DNA from: Proteles cristata cristata
Taxonomy: Eukaryota > Chordata > Mammalia > Carnivora > Hyaenidae
Length of the DNA stretch: 64,000 nt
NCBI GenBank assembly: GCA_017311185.1
Contig: JAESUZ010000468.1
Coordinates: forward strand, 577,501 to 641,500
Reading direction: 5' to 3'
Part shown: piece after piece, positions 1-12,715 of the stretch
How positions within the stretch are numbered: position 1 is the first letter of the stretch
Layout: every line of letters starts with the position of its first letter
Notes under the pieces: model-generated
Seen by the model: only the letters and a program-made list of their open reading frames with translations
Told to the model about the DNA's origin: nothing
The model's database searches: none
Translations under genes and position numbers: made by a program

Positions 1-2110
1 TTTCAAAATGTAATACAGTTAAATGACAGAGATTAATTACTGAAGTAATTATGGTTGGAAAGCAAAGGGACAGTCGGACGAGACAGTCTTTCTAGTGATG
101 ACCAAGGCTTTCTTGACACTTATGCTTAATTCCCACAATGATTATTCTGTGTGGCCAAATCTCCCGCCACAAGGGCACATCAGCCTTGGGGCACTCGCGC
201 TGGCAGGGAAATACGAGGAAGACAGAACCATGTGCGGATCGGACGCAACAGCCTCTGTTCTCGGATGCTTACCAGCACCTCTTGCTTATAGGCAGGTAGA
301 GTCTCCTACCTTCGGTCACCTGCCTGTTTTCTCCTCCCTTTGCTGGGCTGGGCTGGGCAGAGTTGACTCCTGCTCACTCTGGGTGAAGTCTGACATGTGG
401 TCTTTCTATGCCCTCTTCTTCTTTTAAAATACCCTTGAGGATCTCACTGCAAAAGGACATCACCGAGAGGACACTGCAGTGGAGCCCGAATCTCTGCTCT
501 TGGGAGCATGGACCACGGAAGGTGCAAAATAAAACCCTGGAACCTGAATACTTGCACACTTCCCTGTGAGTTCCTTCCTATGGCACCATCGCTCAGAAAA
601 TGAGTGGATGATCCTGAGGAAAAGGCTCACGGATTACTGACTAAAATGATTGGCCTGCAGGTCTCAGTAGCATTTTGCCTCCATCCTCCTTGGGGTCTTC
701 TCGTGGCCACCTTCCGGGGCGGATTATGACGTGCTGTCAAAGCGAGCACTAGCAGAATGTCTGCGTGGTGCACCAGGCCTCTCCAAACGGCCCCTGGTGG
801 GGGCTTCTCGGGGGCATGGGGACGTGGGCGGGAGGAGGGTGTGGAGGTCATCTCTGTGGATGGGTGTTGTAACCTGGCCGCAAACCTGGACCTGGGCTGC
901 TGGGCCTCCTGAACCAGCTCGGCCTGCAGCCATCCATGCGCTCTGGCCACCCTGCACTTGTCAGAAACCCACGTTTCCTTAAGCGCAGAGCCAGGGGGCC
1001 CCAGATGGCATCCCCTTAAAGACAGAAACCCTTGATGCCTGGCGGCACGCGGGGATACACAGGAGAGGGGCTGGGGAGCGGGGGAGAGCGCCTCCCAAGG
1101 TGGGGGAGGGAGCTGGGGCCGGTGTCAGGCTCTGCTGCTTCCTTCCAGGTGTCCTGGCAGGCGTGATTTCATCCGTGAACCATAATCAACTTCCTTAATG
1201 AAATACGTAATTAACATATTATAATTGTGGTAAAGATGATTTTGACAGAAATCATTTTCCATATCTGATACTATGCTAATTTAATCTGTTCCTCACTCCC
1301 CGACATGACCTTTAGTGATTACGTTTCATGGCAGAATTGTTTTTTTTTTTTCTTTTCTTTTCTTTTTTTTTTTGTTTAGATGGGTTGATTTATCCACAGT
1401 GGTTGAGACCCCTCTCTTGGCATGGCTGTCATTTCTTTCTCCCTTTAAAAGTGTCCTGTAGACACATGTGTGCCCACAGATACAGGCACAGAGACATGGA
1501 CAGCTCAGGGAAACGTGTGCATGTAAGAAAAGAAAGAAGAGCTGTCTTTCTTCCTGTGACTTTTAGAAAGCTCGTTATCAGCTCATAGATACTTGGAAGG
1601 TAATGGTTAGATAGGCTGGGATAAATACTATATTTCCCCTAAACAACTGAGTTATTTTATTTTGAGTCATCTGGGTGTGGCAAATGTGATGAGGGGAGTT
1701 AAAGAAAATTCATCAAAGCATTTGGTTATCCAAGGTAGGAATAAAAAGGTAGAGAAACAAATAGTGTATTACTGTTTGGTCAGAGTTTTTAAACTTATAC
1801 TACATTTACTTTTGTGCCTTTTCAACATACTTATACGATCTGAAAACAGTCTTACTGAAACAAGTTCTAATGATATAGAACACACATGCACAATCAAGCA
1901 GAAGTGGCGGAACTTTCTTCCTTATTTCTGACATCATGAAATAGAATTGGATCTTAAAGGGATCTAAATGGTTTAACGATGATTTGGAATATGAAGAAAC
2001 CATGAGACCAATGCTACTTTAGGCAAATGTTTCTCAAACATTTTCACTTCAACTCTTCTATATATATTTATGAATTCCATGAAGAAATACTTAACAGATA
2101 GGGTACACTC
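1..2110. other. Unassigned sequence, no gene seen
   Basis: I recognise no gene or named repeat here. Frames of about 60-110 codons occur on both strands over 95-1930, but they overlap each other and lack splice context or recognisable domains, so I treat them as chance. A T-rich tract with interspersed C lies at about 1340-1377. The stretch at about 1060-1110 is G-rich, with several runs of four or five G. Confidence 0.5.
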
Positions 2111-2212
2111 TGGTCTATCCCATCCCACCCCACCCCACCGCATCCCATCCTATCCTATCCATCCATTCTTCTATTGCTATTTTGTCCTGATCTGTCCTAT
2201 CCCATCCCATTA
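2111..2212. repeat. Degenerate CCCAT/CCTAT pentanucleotide array
   Basis: The array alternates CCCAT, CCCAC, CCTAT and CCATC units, with an interrupted centre near 2165-2190. It is a simple repeat with substitutions that break the period, so it should be less length-variable than a pure array. Confidence 0.8.
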
Positions 2213-3329
2213 AAAAAAGTCTGTCCAAGAAAGTAAGTGGATTTCACCACTTTATGAGTCATTCCAAATTATAATCAAAACTCACTCACTGAGGCAGGAA
2301 ATTCCCATCATTATCTTCTTTTGGCTTTTATACACGGTTCTGTGTAACAGACTCTGTTCTAGTTGGTTCCTCCAGTGTTGACCGAGGCAGTGCATAACTG
2401 ATTTTGTCACACTTAGGAGGTCATACTCAGAATGGGTACATGAGGAGCTTTGAATGCTGGTTCAGCTTTGTCAATGTTCACATGTCTGGAAGGTGACAAG
2501 TCATTCACATGATTTCCTGTCTTACTTAGTTCTTGTGTAAAATGGACTTAAAATTATAAATTTTGTAGTCGTCTTTTTGAGTCATAGCTAAAGAAAATTA
2601 TTATGAAAGGAAACTTGGATCTGTTCAATACGGAAAAGAAAAACACTTGGAAATACTTAAAGTTGATAACAGCTGCCACACTTGTTTAATGTACACCATA
2701 GTGAGGGGGGCCGTGAAGAGTAACAAATTGAGAAAGTTGTGCTGGTTGTTCATTGCATTGGCTTTTGCTTATAGAGACTGTACATGAGTACCAATCAGTA
2801 CCTGAGCTGACTGGTCTATACATACTTAAGATAATCAGAAATTTGTTCTGCCATTTTTAGCTCATCAATGTAACCATTGCGAAAATGGAAAACGATATGC
2901 CCTTTAATTTTAGACAAAAGGCAGTATCTCTGCCAAGTATCTTAAAAAGTGTATCAAGAACTGCAGCTGGAAATTTGTCTTCAGACTCACTTTCAGATAA
3001 ATTGGTGATGTTTGGCAGTTCCAAGAACTTAAACTATCTGACTTCTATGTAAAGAGAAGGAAGTAGGAATGACCATGAAAATTAGCAATTATAAAGGTGG
3101 GGGTTATATAATCCCATGAGTCTCCATCAAGCCGATAAGTTTCTTTCCCTTTGGTCTATAGAGTTGTCAGCTTAGAAGTGCTTAACAGATTTACAGTCAA
3201 ATTCTACCCTTCTAGAACAATGTCCTCTGACCATTATGAATGCACATCACTTACTGTTTCCATATTTATTTTAAAAAGAAGTCAAGTTTGGATTTAAGCA
3301 GCAAGTTGGAAGAATTCTTTTTTATCCGT
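2213..3329. other. Unassigned AT-rich sequence
   Basis: I see no gene, tRNA-like head, LTR or simple repeat here. The base composition is AT-rich and resembles neighbouring intergenic or intronic sequence. Confidence 0.45.
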
Positions 3330-3898
3330 GGTCTGTCAATCTCAGCCTCCCCCCCTAGTTTTAGTGAGAAATAATTGACATAACTCACATATTCACAATA
3401 AAAAGAAAAGAAACATACTCTCCTTGTGATAAGAGCTCTTAGGATCTGCTGTTTCAGCAACTGTCCTGTACAGCACACGGCACAGTTACTACAGTCATTA
3501 CTAGAACTTAATGATCTCGGAACTAGAAGTTTGTATTTTTTGACCATCATCATGCAACTCCCCCTCCACTCACCTCCTGCCTCATCCACAAATCTGATAT
3601 ATTTTTCTGATTTTTTAAAAGTTAGATTCTGTGTATAAGCGACATCAGAGAGTATTTGTCTTTCTCTCTCTGATTGGTTTCACTTAGTATAATGCCTTTA
3701 AGTTCCATCCATGTTGTGGCACATAGTAGGATTACCTCATTACAGTTTTTTATGGCTGAATAAGATTCCATTGTACATCAGTACCACAACTTCTTTATCC
3801 ATTCGCCATCCATAATTAGGTTATTCCCATGTCTTGGCTATTGTAAATAATTCTGCTAGGAACAGATATCTTTCCAAGTTATTGTTTTCCCTTCTTTG
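3330..3898 (-). mobile_element. Ancient L1 3' end (3' UTR and ORF2 C-terminus), antisense
   Basis: Read on the minus strand this matches the layout of an old mammalian L1M element. The 3' UTR comes first in window coordinates (about 3340-3560), followed by the ORF2 C-terminal region (about 3660-3898). The latter holds the antisense forms of the conserved end-of-ORF2 stretch about mapping onto a target and 'wide-spread' CPS..W residues. Many stops and small indels show it is dead. It is interrupted at 3899 by nested SINEs. Assignment is from remembered consensus. Confidence 0.65.
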
Positions 3899-3913
3899 AA
3901 GTGAAACTTTTTA

Positions 3914-4157
3914 TTTTTATTTATTTATTTATTTATTTATTTATTTTTTAATGTTTTATTTATTTCTAGGAGAGACAAAGAGAGACAGCGTGAGCAGGGG
4001 AGGGTCAGAGAGAGAGGGAGTCACAGACTGAAACAGGCTCCAGGCTCTGAGCTGGCAGTCAGCCCAGAGCCCGACGCGGGGCTCGAACCCACGAACCGCG
4101 AGATCATGACCTAAGCGAAAGTCGGACGCTTAACCGACTAAGCCACCCAGGCGCCCC
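3914..4157 (-). mobile_element. CAN-SINE (tRNA-Lys-derived), young subfamily
   Basis: The complete minus-strand SINE ends at GGCGCCCC (4150-4157), the reverse complement of the tRNA-like head, and carries an A-tail that became a TTTA array at 3914-3950. It is flanked by a perfect 15-base target-site duplication, AAGTGAAACTTTTTA, at 3899-3913 and 4159-4173. It carries the CCTAGAAATAA-type 3' end and CGCTTAGGTCATGATC box-B region shared with copies at 6803, 38275, 49968 and 52324. It landed in the poly-A tail of the older SINE at 4174-4387. Confidence 0.93.
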
Positions 4158-4173
4158 AAAGTGAAACTTTTTA

Positions 4174-4387
4174 AAAAAGTTTTTACTTATCTATTTTGAG
4201 ACAGCGAAAGAGGACGCAAATGAAGGAGGGACAGAGAGAGAGAGAGAGCGAAAGAGAGAATCCCAAGCAGTCTCCACACTGTCAGCACAGAGCCTGCTGT
4301 GGGGCGCAAGCCCACAAACTGTGAGATCATGACCTGAGCCAGAAGCAAGAGTCAGGTGCTTAATTGACTGAGTCACACAGGTGCTCC
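4174..4387 (-). mobile_element. CAN-SINE, older diverged copy
   Basis: This minus-strand element has recognisable box A/B equivalents (GAGATCATGACCTGAG, then TGACTGAGTCACACAGGTGCTCC). It is clearly more diverged than the copy nested in its tail. Its A-tail, read as T-rich, was the target for the 3914-4157 insertion. Confidence 0.85.
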
Positions 4388-5691
4388 AGGAGATTTTTGA
4401 TTACTGATTAAAGCTCCTTACTAGTAATTGCTCTATTCAGATTTTCTATTTACAAAGACTCCCTGGTTTAGTCTTTGTAAGATATATGTTAGAGTTTTCT
4501 CTTTTCTTCTATGTTTTCCAGTTTGTTGGCGTATGACAGTTCTAGCCTCCTATGACCCTTTGCATTTCTGTGCTATCAGTTGCAATGTCTCCTTTTTCAT
4601 TTATAATTTTGTTGATTTATTTTATCTCTTTTTTCCTTGGCTAGTCTAGATAAAGGTTTGGCAATTTTATCTCTCTTTTCAAAGAACCAGCTCTCAGTTT
4701 GGCTAATCTTTCCTATGTTTTTTCTGTTTTCTATTTAATTTATTGGTGTTTAATCTTTATTATTATCTTCTTGCTGGTAGCTTTGGGCTAAGATATTTTT
4801 CTAGTTTCTTGAGATGTGGAGTTAGGTATTTCTCTGGGGTCTTTCATGTGTTTTAATGTAGGTGTTTTAATTACTATAAACTTCCTTCTTAGAAGTGCTT
4901 TTGCTAAGCCCATGAGTTCTGGTATATTTTATTTCCATTTTCATTTGTCTCAAGAATTTTTTTATTCCCCTTTAATTTATTCTTTGGTCAATCTTTTGTT
5001 CAGGAGAATGTTGTTTAATTTCTATGAGTCCATGAATTTTCTAATTTTCCTCTTGTTATTGATTTCTAGATTCATACCACTGAGGTCAGAGAAGATACTT
5101 GTTATGTTTCAGTCTTCTTGAATTTGTTAAGACGTAAGCCTAACATATGGTCTATCCCAGAAAATGTTCCATGTGCACTGGAGAAGCATATGTATTCTAC
5201 TGTTGTGGCTAGAATGTTCTGTCTATGCCTGATAGACTCATTTGATCTGCAGTGTTGTTCAGGTCCATTGATTCCTTCTTGATTCTCTGGGTGATCTACC
5301 CATTGTTAAGAGTGGGGTTCTGCCTTTTCAGTGAAGTGCTTAGCCTAGTCATATTTAATGTAATTTTTGATATGGTTAATTGCACACGATCTATATTGAT
5401 GTTTTCTATGCCTTATGTCTTTTTTGTTTCTGTGTACCTTCTTCATTGTGTTCTTTGTCAAATATATTTTTAAACTGTGTCAACATAATCCCCATGTTAA
5501 TTTCAAAACTATTTACTTATTTGTTGCATTGTTTTCTTAGTAATTGGTCTAGAAATTTTATTATGCAATTAACTTATCACAGTCTACTTAAAGTTAGTAG
5601 TAACTTAAATCTGATAAAATATATATAACAGCTTTACTCCAGTATGGCTGTTTTCTCCCCCTTCTTTGTAGTATTATTTTCATATACATTA

Positions 5692-5711
5692 TATGTGTGT
5701 GTGTGTGTGTT
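5692..5711. repeat. Short GT dinucleotide repeat
   Basis: About ten GT/TG units lie within the old L1 sequence. Confidence 0.85.
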
Positions 5712-6802
5712 ATAAACCCAGTAGTATAGTTATTATGGTATTGCTTTATGTAACCTATGTTTTTAAAGAAATTTTTCAATAGAGAAAAATATATATGCTA
5801 TCTTTTATACTTACCCCATTTTTATTGTTTCTTGTATTCTTCATTTTCTCCTAAGGACTGAAGTTATTATCTTGTGCCATTTCCTTGCAGTCTGAATGTA
5901 GTCTATAACATTTTTTGAAGGGCAAATCTGTTAGCAATAAATGCTCTCAATTTTTGTTTATCTGAGAAAGTCTCTATTTTACCTTCTTTTTTAAAAATGG
6001 AATTCTGGTTTGACAGGATTTTCTGTCACCATTTTGATATTCCAGTGCTTTTTGGTTTTCAGTTTAGGATCATATGTTAGTTATTGATATTATTATTACT
6101 TTTCTGCATATAATGAGTCTTTTTTGTTTTCTTGCTGCTGTCAGGATTATTTTATCCTTGTTTTTGTGTTTTAGCAGTTTGATCATGATGTACCTAGGTG
6201 TGGATATCTCTATGTTTATCCTATTGCAAGTTTTGGAGCTTCTTGGATCTGCAGATTCATGTTTTTCATTAAATTTGGAATGTTCCCCGTCATTATTTCT
6301 TCAAATATTTTTCTTGCTCCTTTCTTTCACTCTTGTCTTATGGAACTCCCACTACACATATAGAAGTATAGTTGATGTTCCAAGGTCTCTGAGGCTCTGT
6401 TCACTTTTCTTAAACTTTTGTTCTTTCCATTCTGTGGATTGCATAATTTCTATTTATTTATTGTAATGTTCATTGTGTCTTTCTTCTACCATCTCAACTC
6501 TATTGCTGAGACCAGTAGTGACTTTTCCATTTTCATTATTGTGTATTTTGACTATAGAATTTTCATTGGGTTTAAAAAAAAAAACATTTGTTTCTTTGTT
6601 GACATTTCCTATTTGTTGAGTATTCATTATCATATTTTTCTTTAATTCTTTAAGGATAGTTTTCCTTAACTCATTGCATGTGTTTATAATACCTACTTTG
6701 AGGTGTTTATTTGCCAAATCCAGTATCTGGACCCATTCAAATCAGTTTCTATTGGTTTCATTTTGTTCCCCCCTGAGTGTGGATCACACTTGCTTGTTTC
6801 TT

Positions 6803-7024
6803 TATGTTTTTTTTTTTATTTATTTTATTTATTTCTAGGAGAGAGAGAGAGACAGCGTGAGCAGGGGAGGGTCAGAGAGAGAGGGAGTCACAGACTGAAA
6901 CAGGCTCCAGGCTCTGAGCTGGCAGTCATCACAGAGCCCGACGTGGGGCTCGAACCCACGAACCGCGAGATCATGACCTAAGCGAAAGTCGGACGCTCAA
7001 CCGACTAAGCCACCCAGGCGCCCC
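6803..7024 (-). mobile_element. CAN-SINE, young subfamily
   Basis: The complete minus-strand copy ends in GCGCCCC at 7018-7024. It is flanked by a perfect 17-base target-site duplication, ACACTTGCTTGTTTCTT, at 6786-6802 and 7025-7041. It inserted into the old L1 and is close in sequence to the copies at 3914 and 38275. It belongs to the CCTAGAAATAA-tail group. Confidence 0.94.
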
Positions 7025-8014
7025 ACACTTGCTTGTTTCTTAACAGGTCTTATAAATTTTCTCAAATAGTAAACACGTTAGAAAGTAGATTTTAGCTAAT
7101 CTGGATTCAGCGTGCTCTTTTTTTCCCTGACTTTTTTTTCCCTTTGTAATAGTTGTGTGGTTTTAAACTAGAGTCTCTCTCCCCTGTGGAGTGTGGCTGC
7201 TGATTTTATATTGAGTTTTTATTTTCTATAGTCATTATTTTTTAGCCTGACCTTGTGAGATTACTCTTGTGTCTGCGTAGCCTAGTGATCAGTCAATGGT
7301 TTGGGCAGAAGTTTTGCTCAAATACCTTGTATCTGTTTGGCTGTAACACTTGCTACTTGATCTGTGTGTGACTTGGGGAGCATATTCAGGGTTCAGCCTC
7401 TTCCCCAGTATATCCGAGCTTTTATGTTCTTCTCAGCCCTCTCAGGTGTCCTTGCACATGGCATAGTTTATAATCAGCTAGAGATGTGGGAAATGCTCAT
7501 CTCTCTCCCTCCGGGGACTTCTCATATCTAAGATGTACCCATTAAATTTCTGATGATTTGATTTTGATTTTGAAACCTGGACCTAGAAATGATGTGTGTT
7601 TCCTCCATTCACTTTTTTCTAACAAGTTTGTTGCAAACACTGACGATGCCACCTTGAACGTTCAGCCTGGGCTCCAATTTGATACTCTCTTTCCCCATGG
7701 AGCAAAGTGCTGGTTTTCAAAGTTTTCCCTGTCCTGGTAAAAGTAGTACATTGTGAACTGGGGGGTGGAGGGGAGAGAGTGGGAAATGGAGCCAGTCCCA
7801 GATCAGAGGTCCAGAGATTAATATAGTTTTTACCCAATCTTAGTAGTTTTTCATGATTACATACTGTCAACTTATTGTTTAAATTTCACCAATCTTCAGA
7901 GCCCAAAGTAATTTTTTCATACATGTTCATATTTATTTATGTGGGAGATGATTTGCCAGCCTCTTCACATGGCAATTGCCAATTAAAATTGGCTTTACTT
8001 ATTTTTCTTAAATA

Positions 8015-8628
8015 GTATATTGTCAAAGTTGGTTTCCACATAACACCCAGTGCTCATCCCCACAAGTGCCCTCCCCCTTGCCCATCACCCCCCTCCCTCT
8101 CCCCCCACCCCCATGAGTCCTCAGTTTGTTCTCAGCATTCAAGAGTCTCTCATGGTTTGCCTCCCTCCCTCTCCCCACTATTTTCCCCCTTCTTCTCCCC
8201 CACGGTCCTCTGTCAAGTTCCTCCTAATCCTCCTATACGTGCAAACATATGATATCTGTCCTTCTCTGCCTGACTTATTTCACTCAGCATAACACCCTCA
8301 AGGTCCATCCATGTTGCTACACATGGCCAGATTTCATTGTTTCTCATTGTCATGTAGTATTCCATGGTATAGATAAACCACATCTTCTTGATCCATTCAT
8401 CTGTTGATGGACACTTAGGCTCTTTCCATGTTTTAGCTATTGTGGAGAGTGCTGCTATGAACATTGGGGTACATGTGCTCCTATGCATCAGCACTTCTGT
8501 ATCCCTTGGGTAAATTCCTAGCAGTGCTATTGCTGGGTCATAGGGGAGTTCTATTGTTAATTTTTTGAGGAAACTCCACACTGTTTTCCAGAGGGGTTGC
8601 ACCAGTTTACACTCCCACCAACAGTGTA
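8015..8628 (-). mobile_element. Young felid-type L1, 5'-truncated, antisense
   Basis: The 3' end on the minus strand lies near 8019, where the sense strand would end ATGTGGAAACCAACTTTGACAATA. Next come a pyrimidine-rich (sense purine-rich) 3' UTR at about 8040-8210 and the C-terminus of ORF2 at 8213-8602. The element stops abruptly at about 8628, so it is 5'-truncated as most L1 insertions are. I could not find a convincing target-site duplication. Confidence 0.85.
8213..8602 (-). pseudogene. L1 ORF2 C-terminal fragment
   Basis: About 129 codons stay open to a normal stop. They encode the conserved end of L1 ORF2p, including PLWKTVW, LLGIYPRD and TWKEPKCPSTDEWIKKMWF, and finish IGGLGGT. Full-length ORF2p is about 1,275 residues and needs N-terminal endonuclease and central reverse-transcriptase domains. 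Neither is present, so the fragment cannot act. The intact frame reflects recent insertion, not selection. Confidence 0.85.
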
Positions 8629-11600
8629 GATTTAAAGAATATTTTTATTTAATCAGAGAAAGAAGGAATGAAACATATTTACCTAGATCTACTAAACCTC
8701 CCTTTTCAGGGGTCTCTTTCAGGTCACATATCTGCAGAACAGCTTAATTGTTTGCTTTGTGTGAAAATATCATGGTGTCCTAATACCTTTCTAGCTTTAT
8801 AGGAATTCATTCTTTGACTGGGAAAAATCATTTTTCACTTTCCATCAGCATGCCTGGGGAGATTGAAACTGCCTTTCACTCAGCCCCACCCATTACACAG
8901 GAAGATAAAATAGGTCAATAATTTTTTCTTTCTTATAAGTATAAAGAAACCATAAAGAACGTTATCTTCAGAAACTCCATTACGTACTATCTGACATAAA
9001 GGTTTTATTTTCTCCTTTTGTGTTTTTTTAAAAAATCAGTTGAGATACAAGAGAGATTAAAAAGTGCTTTATAGAGTATACATCATAATGCTTATTGGGT
9101 GTTGATCTGGCAGGAGAGAAAGGAATGAAGCCAGGGGAGATTTGTATTCTAAACCACGAAGAAATGCTACTGTAGGGAAACCAACCATATATCACACAAT
9201 TTTATTTATTGTTAAATTAGATCTCAATAAGTACAACTTGTCTGCCCAAAGTTAAAAACAACTAAACTTTTATAGCTTTTCGTATTAGGCTTTTCATATA
9301 AACAAATCGACAAATGAGAAAATATCCTTTGTTAGACTATGTGTCTTGATTTTGGATATTCAGATACATGATAAATATAACTATAGAAAACACATCAGAA
9401 GGAAAAGAGCTCAGAGAAATTGAGAACAGGCATTACAGGATCTTCTTTTTTCCTTTCCTGGAATGTCAAAATAAGATAAGGATAATAGTACTTTTCCACA
9501 TTTATAAAACAAATGGATTTCAGTCCAAGTGAAAAGGTATGGCAATTACTAAGTCATTCTTGGTTTTATGCAAATGCATTTACATTTTACTTGGTTGTTC
9601 AGGGTCCTCTGATTCTAAAGTATGTTCATCAACATCTTCTCACGTCCTTAAATGTAAGTTTACTTATGATACAATAATAGTACAAATATTAGTAAGATTC
9701 CTTGTTATAATTACTTTAAACAAAATAATACCTTTTATTTTGATCTTTTCTTCCTTTAAAACTGAGTTATATTTTCTCATAAGACTAAGAAATATTCTCT
9801 TTGAAGGGAGAGTACAAAAAGATCCAATAAAACTAAATTCAGTCTCTTGGTTTTTGGTTCTAAATTAGGTTTTGAAAGCCTTGGCTTTCAATTCCATGAG
9901 CAACCACTTGAGAGGAATAAAGGTTTGTTTCTTTGTTTTTATCTTCTTCCTTTCTTTAAAATTTTTTGAAATTTCAAGAGGGAAGTAAGTATATAGTAGC
10001 TGTATGTGGATGATGTAGGAGCTGCTTGGTGAAGGGATGTGAAATTCCCCTGTATTGTGGAGGAAACTTAGAAAGTGAGATGTCCAGAACAGACCTTGAA
10101 TGTTACTTGCTCCTTCAGAGGGTTGGAAACCACAATAGGGTGAGGTGTAGGAGAGGTGGAGAAAGAATCAACAAATCTCACTCTAGCCTCTTCTTAATAT
10201 AAGAGCCAACCCTAAGAGCATTGACCAGAGCCAAGTTCATTGTCTTTAAAGATGCAAATACCATTCTTTCCACCACAGTGTCCTTTCCACCCTGGTGAGA
10301 ACCATCCTGTAGGGAAGGGAAAGGTAGCTACTTGATGAAGCCACTCACTGTGCAGGCTGCTCTCTGGAGTCTTCTCACCAATATGGTGAGGAACTCTTCC
10401 TGCATTTGCATTTGTGGAACTGAGGGGAGCCATGCATGAGATTCTTCCCACAAATGAAGATTTACTTCAGATGGTTTGAGAATCTGAAGTCTTGAGATGA
10501 ATTCAGATATCCATCTATAGCCATAAAAGACACTAGCATCTTAATCTTTGCATTGAAGCAGACATACCATTATATACTTGGAACTTCGTTCTTAAGTCAT
10601 ATTGCTTTATTTACTGTAGGTAAGAGAACATACACTGTTAAGTCATGCAAATGCAACATTAACTCATCAGCTGAATGTTCCCTAGAATTGAACAATATAA
10701 ATGATGAAAATCAATATATGAAAAACTAGTTAACATTTTCTAGAAAGAAAAATGCATGGGCTCTGTATTTCTCGGTTATAAAACATCATGGAAATTGTGT
10801 TTATAAGTGCCAACTAGTGTGGCTTAATAGCGAGAGCCTGAAGTTTCTCTCTTTTTTGAATAGCTGATAGACGAGGCAAGGGAGATTTATCACTTTTTAA
10901 TTAAGCTCACGTCAACTCGTGAAGTTTATTTCAGTACAAATCTGTTGACCAAAGTCCTTTTTGAAGAAACTGCCCCTTGTTGAAGCTTAAGTATTCATGG
11001 GAAATCTCACAGTGAGCATGGACTGCTCCTTCAGCTGAGCTGCCACATTTCAACCAGAATGACTGTGCATTCTAGTGCTTCCTATGTGCCCAGCATATTT
11101 ATGGAAATGAACTTAAGATCAATCTTTGTTATTTTAAAATCTAGAGCAGCAGGTCTCACTGCCCAGAGGGAAAAAGATAAATGCTGAAATAAATCTTCCA
11201 GACTCTTCAGTGAACCCCAAACCAGCGTGTGCTGCCCCGTGACTCCTTCTCCTCCAGACTTGGAATTTGGAGGTCTCTAAACATGACCAGCAGCGTCATT
11301 GGTTATATGAAAATAAGACTAAAAGTCAGACTGTGGTCCTTATTTCCAAGATTTTCCCTTTAATAACAATCCAGACTATTATGAAGCTTTAGGGGAGGAA
11401 TCTTGACATGTCTCTGCTACGTTGAAGGTATTTGGAGCAAGACTGTGGCCAAGGAGTTGCCCGATTTCAACAGTTTGGGAAGTGATGAAGAATATGTATT
11501 AGACGCAGATCAGAGTTAAGCTCACTCAGATCTAAAGACTCCCACTTGCTTTTCAGATGCTACTTGCCATTTAAAAGGCTGACTCAAGGACCGTAAAGAT

Positions 11601-12175
11601 CTGAAATAACAACCACAGCTTTAATGAGCTTGAGACAGAGGTCAGCAGTCAATGGGTACATTTGGAGCCCATGGAAGAGGTCTAGGTCAGGTACAAGAAT
11701 TTGAGAAGACTTGGCATGCCATATTTGATCATTGAGACTATGCAGGCTAACTCAGAGCGCCATGGTGACTATAAAAGATCCCATGGAGCAGAAGGCACTT
11801 CTAATTTTGACTTCCAGCCAAGTTCTGCCTCTCCTTCCTCCTTGAATGTCTTCCTTTTTAAATGGCCCTGTGTTTTACCTTCAATCCTTTCTCATGGTTC
11901 CTCTGTGCCCATAACCATTTTCATCTGTCAAAACCAATGCATTTTTCAATGCCCCTTCCACTAGGAAAGCTGGCCCCAAACCTCCACCAGCACCGGAGCA
12001 AGGTCCTATGACCTCTGGAATTCTGTGCTGCTGTGTGCCTATTTTGCTGTCATGGGCAAGTGTTTTGGAGTTCATAATGCGCTGGCACACAGATAGGCAG
12101 GGAAGAAAGGCTAATGTCAGGCTGCAGGGGTCAGCAGGAAAGTGACCCAGGGAAGATTCACATGGTCCAGGTTTC
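8629..12175. other. Unassigned sequence, no gene seen
   Basis: Roughly 3.5 kb in which I recognise no gene, young retroposon or simple array. The sequence is AT-rich with scattered frames under 120 codons on both strands. It may contain ancient repeats too decayed to name by eye. Confidence 0.4.
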
Positions 12176-12480
12176 CTTCCTCTTACCGACTGAATGTTTC
12201 CACCCCACCCCCACAACTCCCCAAATTCTTTCATTAAAACCTTACCCCTGAAGTGATGGCATTAGGAGGTGGGGCCTTTGGAGGGTGATTAGGTCACAAG
12301 GGTGGAGCCCTCATGGATGGGATTAGCACACTTCTGTGAGACCCCAGAGCCGCTACCTCGCCCCGTCCGCCCTGGCAGGGCACAGTGAGAAGACAGCAGT
12401 CTGTGAGCTCAGAAGAGGATGCTCTCTGAATGTGGTGGTGTCTGCATCCTGGACCGCCAGCCTCCGGAGCTGTGAGCAGT
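12176..12480 (+). mobile_element. MLT1-like (MaLR/ERVL) LTR fragment
   Basis: The stretch with CTGAATGTTT near 12190 and GGAGGTGGGGCCTTTGGAGG near 12270, followed by GGTGATTAGGTCACAAGGG and a CCCTCATGGATGGGATTAG block, follows the order of the ancient MLT1-type mammalian LTR consensus as I remember it. The 3' part decays after about 12480. This is a very old, non-functional solo remnant. The subfamily cannot be fixed by eye. Confidence 0.6.
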
Positions 12481-12715
12481 CAGCAGCACCTGTGGCCAGA
12501 GTCCACAGTCCGTGTTGTTCCGGGACAGTAGACGGGGCTGAATGCGACACTCAGTGGGGCTGCAGTCTGAAGCGCTCCTCCTTGTGCTCCCTCTTGGTGA
12601 AATGACCCCAGGGAGAGACCTGCATATCCTGCCCCACGTCCCCATGTCCGAGTAAGTGACAGGCTCTAAGGTGACTCCCCAGCAGTCCTCATTTCTCCCT
12701 GTACATCTCCACTTT

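Larger units (their letters stand above)
4388..7870 (-). mobile_element. Ancient L1, ORF2 N-terminal half through 5' region, antisense
   Basis: On the minus strand this holds L1 ORF2 from roughly the start of the reverse-transcriptase segment back through the endonuclease region (about 4390-6000), then ORF1-like and 5' sequence (about 6000-7870). Landmarks are the antisense of the conserved S.WFFEKI stretch near 4680 and of the endonuclease region near 5100-5300. It is full of stops. The central and C-terminal reverse-transcriptase region is missing between here and 3898, so this is either an internal deletion of one element or two separate L1 pieces. A SINE interrupts it at 6803-7024. Confidence 0.6.
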
